Below, piece by piece: positions 59,007 through 64,000 of a DNA stretch of 64,000 nucleotides. Numbering within the stretch: position 1 is the stretch's first letter; each line of letters begins with the position of its first letter. The notes beneath the pieces were generated by a model. The model was not told the origin of the DNA. It saw nothing but the letters and a program-made list of their open reading frames with translations, and searched no databases. The position numbers were made by a program, and so were the translations under genes. This DNA comes from Burkholderiaceae bacterium (lineage in GTDB: Bacteria; Pseudomonadota; Gammaproteobacteria; Burkholderiales; Burkholderiaceae_C), in assembly GCA_023954095.1 (NCBI GenBank), contig JAMLIQ010000003.1:46986-110985 (forward strand), read 5' to 3'.

Positions 59007-61649
59007 TCAAGCCTTGCCCATCACCGCCTTGAGCTGGTACAGCGCATCCAGCGCCTCGCGCGGGCTGAGCTGGTCGGGGTGGATGGCGGCCAGGGCGGCT
59101 TCGACCGGGCTGGCGCCTGCGGTCTCCAGTGCGGCGGGGGCGGCGAACAGGTCGACCTGCAGTTCGCCTTCGCTGGCGCGTTCTTCCAGTGCCGCCAGCG
59201 CGTGGCGCGCGTGGTGCAGCACGGGGGCGGGTACCCCGGCTAATTTTGCGACCTGGATGCCGTAGCTGCGGCTGGCGGGGCCGGGTTGCAATTCGTGCAG
59301 GAACACGATGTCGGCTCCAGCCTCGGCGGCGGCGACATGCATGTTGACCGCGTGGCGCGCCTTGGCGGGCAGTTCGGTCAGCTCGAAGTAGTGCGTGGCG
59401 AACAGCGTGAAGGCCTTGGTCTTGTCGTGCAGGTGCGTGGCGATGCCGCTGGCCAGGGCCAGGCCGTCGAAGGTGCTGGTGCCCCGGCCGATCTCGTCCA
59501 TCAGCACCAGGCTGTGCGGCGTGGCGGCGTGCAGGATCTGCGCGGCCTCCACCATCTCCAGCATGAACGTCGATTGCGCGTTGGCCAGGTCGTCGGCCGC
59601 GCCGATGCGCGTGTGGATGGCATCGATGGGGCCCAGGCGGCAGCTGGCGGCGGGCACATGGCTGCCCATGCTGGCCAGCAGCACGATGAGCGCCACCTGG
59701 CGCATGTAGGTGGATTTGCCGCCCATGTTGGGGCCGGTGATGACCTGCATGCGCGTATTGGCATTCAGGCGCGTGTGGTTGGCGATGAAGGCGCCGCTCG
59801 ATGTCTCGGCCAGCCGCGCCTCCACCACCGGGTGTCGGCCCGCCTCGATCTCGATGCAGGGCTCGTTCACGAACTGCGGCGCGCACCAGCCCAGCGTGAG
59901 CGAGCGCTCGGCAAAGCTGGCCAGCACGTCCAGCGTGGCCAGCGCATGCGCCAGGCGCGTGAGCAGCGGGAGGTGCGGCTGGAGCTGGTCCAGCACCTGC
60001 TCGTACAGCCACTTTTCGCGCGCCAGGGCGCGCTCGCTGGCCGACAGGGCCTTGTCTTCGAAGGCCTTGAGCTCGGGCGTGATGAAGCGCTCGGCGTTCT
60101 TCAGCGTCTGGCGGCGGCGGTAGTCGTCGGGCACCTTGTCGAGGTGGCTGCCGGTGACCTCGATGTAGAAGCCGTGCACCTTGTTGAACTGCACGCGCAG
60201 GTTGGGGATGCCGGTGCGCGCCTTCTCGCGTGTTTCCAGGTCGAGCAGGAAGGCGTCGCAGTTGCTCTGGATGCCGCGCAGCTCGTCCAGCTCGGCGTCG
60301 AAGCCGCTGGCGATCACGCCGCCGTCGCGCACCAGCGCGGCGGGCTCCTCGTCGATGGCGCGGCGCAGCATCTCCGTGCAGCCCGCAGGCGGCTGCAGGT
60401 GGCTGAAAATTTGAGCCAAATAGGGCTCTGGCGCTTGTCCATATTGCGCCAGAAGCTCTGCTTTTTGTAGCGTCTTGCCCAGCGCCACCAGTTCACGCGG
60501 GCGCACCTGGCGCAGCGCGGTGCGCGCGGTGATGCGTTCCACGTCGCTCACGCCCTTGAGTTGCTCGCGCAGAGCGTTCCAGGGCGCCTGGCCGGAACCG
60601 CCCGCGCCACGCAGGGCGGTGGTGGCGGCCAGGCGGCGGCGTGCCTCGGCGCGGTCGCGCAGGGGTTCGAGCAGCCAGGTCTTGAGCAGGCGGCTGCCCA
60701 TGCCGGTCATGCAGGTGTCGAGCAGCGAGAACAGCGTCGGGCTGTCCTCGCCGCGCAGGGTCTTGACGAGTTCGAGGTTGCGCCGCGTGCTAGCGGGCAG
60801 GTCGATGAGGTCGCCGCCGCGCTGCACCTGCACGCTGTGCACATGGGTCAATTGGCGGCCCTGGGTGTGTTCGGCGTACTGCAGCAGGGCGGCGGCGGCG
60901 GCGTGGGCGTGGTCCAGGTCTTGCGCGCTCCAGGCCTGCAGGCTGGCCGCGCCCAGGTGTTCGAGCAGCTTGCGCTCGCCCAGGGCACCGTCAAACTGCC
61001 AGTCGGGGCGGGGGCTGGCGGGGCAGGCATAGCTGCCGTTCTGGCGCAGCACCTGCAGTTGCTGCTCGAAACGGTCGGTGACGCCTGCGCTGTAGATCAG
61101 CTCGCTCGGGGCCACGCGGGCCAGCCAGGCGCCCAACTCATCGTGTGCGCATTCGGCCAGGTACACGCGGCCTTGCGTCACACTCAGCCATGCCAGGCCA
61201 CAGCGCGCGCGCGCGCCCTGGTGCACGGCCAGCAGCAGGGCCTCGGCCTTGTCGGACAGCAGTTCGGCGTCGGTCAGCGTGCCGGGGGTGACCACGCGCA
61301 CCACCTTGCGCTCCACCGGCCCCTTGGCGGTAGCCACGTCACCCACCTGCTCGGCAATGGCCACCGATTCGCCCATCTTGATCAGGCGGCCCAGGTAGTT
61401 CTCGAGTGCATGGAAGGGCACGCCCGCCATCACCACCGGCTGGCCCGCCGACTGCCCGCGCTGCGTGAGGGTGATGTCCAGCAGGCGCGAGGCTTTCTCT
61501 GCGTCGTGCCAGAACAGCTCGTAGAAGTCGCCCATGCGGTAGAACAGCAAGGTCTCGGGATACCCGGCCTTGAGGGCCAGGTACTGCTGCATCATGGGCG
61601 TGTGGTTTTCCAGCCCTGCGGGCAGGGCGGCCGTGCGGTCGTCGGTCAT
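59007..61649 (-). CDS. mutS: DNA mismatch repair protein MutS
   Basis: An 880-residue MutS that recognises mispaired bases. The mismatch-reading GDFYELF (Phe-x-Glu) lies near residue 40, domain III/IV helices follow, and the ATPase carries Walker [17 protein letters not shown] near 640, Walker [13 protein letters not shown] near 720 and [11 protein letters not shown]. The start at 61649 is an ATG; an upstream TTG at 61664 lies inside the Crp-type stop. A copy of the interspersed repeat (60409-60470) codes for a stretch between domains II and III without disturbing the frame. The Crp-type gene is 11 bases upstream. Confidence 0.97.
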   Translation of the reverse strand: MTDDRTAALPAGLENHTPMMQQYLALKAGYPETLLFYRMGDFYELFWHDAEKASRLLDITLTQRGQSAGQPVVMAGVPFHALENYLGRLIKMGESVAIAEQVGDVATAKGPVERKVVRVVTPGTLTDAELLSDKAEALLLAVHQGARARCGLAWLSVTQGRVYLAECAHDELGAWLARVAPSELIYSAGVTDRFEQQLQVLRQNGSYACPASPRPDWQFDGALGERKLLEHLGAASLQAWSAQDLDHAHAAAAALLQYAEHTQGRQLTHVHSVQVQRGGDLIDLPASTRRNLELVKTLRGEDSPTLFSLLDTCMTGMGSRLLKTWLLEPLRDRAEARRRLAATTALRGAGGSGQAPWNALREQLKGVSDVERITARTALRQVRPRELVALGKTLQKAELLAQYGQAPEPYLAQIFSHLQPPAGCTEMLRRAIDEEPAALVRDGGVIASGFDAELDELRGIQSNCDAFLLDLETREKARTGIPNLRVQFNKVHGFYIEVTGSHLDKVPDDYRRRQTLKNAERFITPELKAFEDKALSASERALAREKWLYEQVLDQLQPHLPLLTRLAHALATLDVLASFAERSLTLGWCAPQFVNEPCIEIEAGRHPVVEARLAETSSGAFIANHTRLNANTRMQVITGPNMGGKSTYMRQVALIVLLASMGSHVPAASCRLGPIDAIHTRIGAADDLANAQSTFMLEMVEAAQILHAATPHSLVLMDEIGRGTSTFDGLALASGIATHLHDKTKAFTLFATHYFELTELPAKARHAVNMHVAAAEAGADIVFLHELQPGPASRSYGIQVAKLAGVPAPVLHHARHALAALEERASEGELQVDLFAAPAALETAGASPVEAALAAIHPDQLSPREALDALYQLKAVMGKA
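60409..60470. repeat. Interspersed repeat copy inside mutS
   Basis: AATTTGAGCCAAATAGGGCT, CTGGCGCTTGTCCATATTGC and TTTTTGTAGCG give the family layout with a short core. The frame stays open and codes for [20 protein letters not shown]. Confidence 0.6.
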
Positions 61650-61660
61650 GCGAGAGGGGC

Positions 61661-62413
61661 TCAAGCCTGGTTTTCCTGCTGCGCCAGGGTTTCGAGTTGT
61701 GCCAGGTCCAGGATGGTGATGCCGCGCTGGGCCATGCGGATTACGCCGTCGCGCTCCATGGCCTTGAGTTCCACGTTCACGCGCTGGCGCGAGCAGCCCA
61801 GCAATTGGGCCATTTCGTCCTGCACCAAGGAGATGCCGACGGGCATCTCGCCTGCCGGCTGGGGAGTGCGCGGGCCAAACCGGCGCATGAGGTGCAGCAG
61901 TTGCTTGGCCAGCCGGGCGCGCAGCGGCAGGGTGGCCATGTCTTCCATCATCCAGTACAGGAAACGCATGCGCCGCGCCTGCAGGGACAGCAGGGCCTCG
62001 CCGAACTCGGTGTGCTCACGCAGCAACTGCCGGAACACGGCTTCGGCCACTCCCAGGAGCGTGGTGTTGCCATGGGCATGGGCGTCGTGGGTGTTGGGGC
62101 CGCGGTGCAGCACTTCGGCCTCGCCCACCCAGATGCCCGGCTCCACATAGGCCAGTGTGACCTGGCGCCCTGCCGGAGAGGTGCGGCGAAAGCGGATGGC
62201 GCCGCTGGCGCAGGCGAACCAGTGCTGTGCCAGTTCGCCTTGCTCGACGATCATCTCGCCATGGGAATAGCGGGTGACGGTGCCCAAGCGAAAAATGTCG
62301 TGCCGCAGCGAGGGCGAAAGCGAGGCAAACCAGCGCCCCCGGTCAATGGCCGCACGTTCACTGACGGAAAGCAGGGGGCGCTGCTGGGCGCCGTGGGGCA
62401 CGGGTTCTCGCAT
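61661..62413 (-). CDS. Crp/Fnr-family transcriptional regulator
   Basis: A 250-residue regulator: cyclic-nucleotide-binding-type domain (~30-150, [41 protein letters not shown]), then a Crp-type HTH (~175-245, [20 protein letters not shown]). No N-terminal Cys cluster for an iron-sulfur centre is present, so it is not FNR-like. The start at 62413 is the ATG nearest the domain; longer N-termini are low-complexity. mutS follows after 11 bases, so the pair is probably cotranscribed. Confidence 0.9.
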   Translation of the reverse strand: MREPVPHGAQQRPLLSVSERAAIDRGRWFASLSPSLRHDIFRLGTVTRYSHGEMIVEQGELAQHWFACASGAIRFRRTSPAGRQVTLAYVEPGIWVGEAEVLHRGPNTHDAHAHGNTTLLGVAEAVFRQLLREHTEFGEALLSLQARRMRFLYWMMEDMATLPLRARLAKQLLHLMRRFGPRTPQPAGEMPVGISLVQDEMAQLLGCSRQRVNVELKAMERDGVIRMAQRGITILDLAQLETLAQQENQA

Positions 62414-62788
62414 GGTGTGGGATGTGTGGTTGCCAGACGGTGGAGTTGAGTTGGTTGCCTGTATTCTAGGAGGCGGTCGGGTAGAAGATGGCCAGGCTGC
62501 AGACGCGTTCGACGTTTCCTTGGGCGATCGGAAGGCATCGGGGCCTGGCGTAGCCCTTGGCCTTGCGGCTATCACCTGGTTGGCGGGCTTCGAAATTGGG
62601 TGGAATATGGGAGAACAGGGTGAGGCGCGGTATGCTGCAGTGCAACCCATGATGGTCCTACGCGTTTACCCGTAATTTTGCGCGCCCAGGGTACGTATTG
62701 TTACGATCTGTCATACGATGCCTAGCGTAGGTTGCAGGCGCGGTATTCTGCGCTATTGCGGCACGTGTTTTTTGCGAGAGGTTCCTGT
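62414..62788. other. Divergent intergenic region, Crp-type gene / PAS protein
   Basis: About 375 bases without a credible gene. GAGAGG at 62776-62781 is the ribosome site of the PAS gene. The AT-richer stretch near 62690-62760 (TACGTATTGTTACGATCTG) should hold its promoter, but I see no clear -35/-10 pair. Confidence 0.45.
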
Positions 62789-64000
62789 GTGAACGTCACC
62801 CCGTCAGTACGGTCAGAGCAGCCCATCCTGCCCACAGACACCACAGCCATGCTGGCGGTACAGACCAGCCTTCAGTCCATGCTGGATGCGGTTCCTGTGG
62901 CTTTGCTGGGTTTTCATCTGCAGGGCACGGAGTTGCGGTTGTTTTCCGCCAATGCGGCCGCACGCCGCCTGCATGGGTTGCGGTCTGTGCGTACGCCCGG
63001 AGTGTCGGCAGCCAAGGTGTTCTTTTTGCTGGCGGAAACCCATGTGCTGGAGCAGCTTTTTGCAGTGGCACGCACGGGCGAACCGCTGGAGTGTCGCCAT
63101 GTCTTGCGCGACCAGGGACGCTTGGTGCTGGCCTGGAGGATCCACGCGCATTCCACGGGGATCGGCAGTGTCCTGGTGACGGTGCAGGATGTTTCCGAGG
63201 CTGAACAACTGCGCACCGCACTGGCCGGGACCGAAGAGGTATTGCAGGATACGCGGCGAGAACTGGACGAGCAGACCGAAGTCTTTGGCACCATGGAAAG
63301 CATGGCGCGCACCGGCTATTGGCGCCGTATCTGGGACGAAGGCGAGACGGTGCTGCTCTGGTCGCCCGGGCTGTGCGACATCGCCGGGTTCGACCGCCAG
63401 GAATGGATCAGCCCGGAGCGCGCCCTCAGCGGGGTGGTGCCCGAGGATCGTCACATCGTCACATCGGCACAGGCCGCAGAAGATGGTGGTGACATCGAGT
63501 ACCGCTGGCGCAGGCCGGACGGGCAGGTGCGCTGGATGCGCTCCCGCGTGAGCCGACCGGCGCAGCAAGGCGGGGTGTTGGTGGAGATGGGGGTGGTGCT
63601 CGATGTGACGGAGGAGCGCCGCTTTGCAGAGCGTTTGCGCGAGCAGCTCGACTTCATCAAGAGCATTGCCAGCAGCATCCCCGGGTTCATCTACCAGTGC
63701 CGTATCCGTCCGGACGGCAGTCCCAGTCTGCCCTATGTAAGTGAGGCGGTGCATGACCTGATGGGGGTGTCCGACCAATTGGTGCAGCATGATTTCCAGG
63801 CACTGGAGCTCAATGTGGTGGACGAAGACTTGCCCATGGTGCGCCGCACCGTGCGCCGCGCAGTGCGTGACCTGCGCCCCTGGCAGTGCGAATACCGTGT
63901 GCGCTCGCCTGAGGGCGATGTGCGCTGGCACATGACCAGCGCGGCCGTGCAGGCCGAGGCCGACGGATCGGTGCTGATGCACGGCTACACGCTGGACGTG
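62789..64000 (+). CDS. Multi-PAS sensor protein, N-terminal part
   Basis: Open from a GTG at 62789 to the window end (404 codons), with GAGAGG seven bases upstream. It contains a PAS at ~25-150 (DAVPVALLGFHLQGTELRLF, ANAAARRLHG), a coiled stretch (LRTALAGTEEVLQDTRRELD), a second PAS with PAC at ~165-290 (WSPGLCDIAGFDRQEW, YRWRRPDGQVRWMRSRVS), and a third at ~300-404. The output domain (kinase, GGDEF or EAL) lies beyond the window. No membrane helix or signal peptide is visible. It likely reports on redox or a small ligand. Confidence 0.85.
   Translation, partial: MNVTPSVRSEQPILPTDTTAMLAVQTSLQSMLDAVPVALLGFHLQGTELRLFSANAAARRLHGLRSVRTPGVSAAKVFFLLAETHVLEQLFAVARTGEPLECRHVLRDQGRLVLAWRIHAHSTGIGSVLVTVQDVSEAEQLRTALAGTEEVLQDTRRELDEQTEVFGTMESMARTGYWRRIWDEGETVLLWSPGLCDIAGFDRQEWISPERALSGVVPEDRHIVTSAQAAEDGGDIEYRWRRPDGQVRWMRSRVSRPAQQGGVLVEMGVVLDVTEERRFAERLREQLDFIKSIASSIPGFIYQCRIRPDGSPSLPYVSEAVHDLMGVSDQLVQHDFQALELNVVDEDLPMVRRTVRRAVRDLRPWQCEYRVRSPEGDVRWHMTSAAVQAEADGSVLMHGYTLDV

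Noticed and set aside
62813-63982. Minus-strand frame near the window end
   Set aside because: Antisense to the multi-PAS protein, which has a GTG start, ribosome site and clear PAS domains.

Overview
The window is high-GC, densely packed proteobacterial DNA. Gene content (liv operon with acyl-CoA ligases, LytS/LytTR pair, DUF2069, many short intergenic repeats with an AGCGCTT...AAGCGCTA core) suggests a betaproteobacterium of the Comamonadaceae (Acidovorax-like). That placement is inference, since no rRNA, tRNA or CRISPR array is visible. Genes are often coupled by ATGA overlaps.

Region 1 (1-12058) is one long plus-strand cluster. It holds a truncated TonB-dependent receptor, a NitT/TauT-type binding protein, a second TonB receptor, an exported and membrane-anchored CobN-family protein, an ExbB-like protein, a DUF2149 protein that looks like ExbD, an ABC permease and ATPase, and an NnrS membrane protein. 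The layout resembles the Bacteroidetes hmu heme locus, where HmuS is a CobN relative, and suggests periplasmic handling of a metallo-tetrapyrrole powered by its own proton channel. A Fic protein gene (12117-13265, minus) with a palindrome at its start closes the region.

Region 2 (13762-25821) is a molybdenum/tungsten island. modABC is followed by a 24-bp ModE-type operator and then a ten-gene operon: TonB receptor, TupA-like binding protein, DUF2478, a MolBCA/FecCD-type ABC importer, a methyltransferase, a DUF4213/DUF364 protein, ModD and a ModE regulator. I read it as outer-membrane-to-cytoplasm acquisition of Mo or W, possibly as a chelate.

Region 3 (25900-42065) holds folA and thyA, an FAD-linked 2-hydroxyacid dehydrogenase, DUF2069, YihY, a TRAP permease pair without a binding protein, a plus-strand acyl-CoA ligase, and a minus-strand livHMGF-ligase-binding protein operon. 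The two opposing units share a bidirectional terminator at 35368-35411.

Region 4 (42210-64000) is mixed housekeeping and signalling: an orphan ABC ATPase, a LytS/LytTR operon with two small membrane proteins, two diguanylate cyclases, a BBE-type oxidase, UppP, MipA, a GlxA-type regulator opposite a DJ-1 protein, GST, alpha/beta hydrolases, an Anbu-type peptidase, a Crp-type regulator with mutS, and a multi-PAS protein cut by the window end.

The two most interesting systems are the exported CobN/ExbB/DUF2149 island and the ModE-linked TonB island. A family of short interspersed repeats recurs through the window, including inside mutS, a histidine kinase and a response regulator gene.
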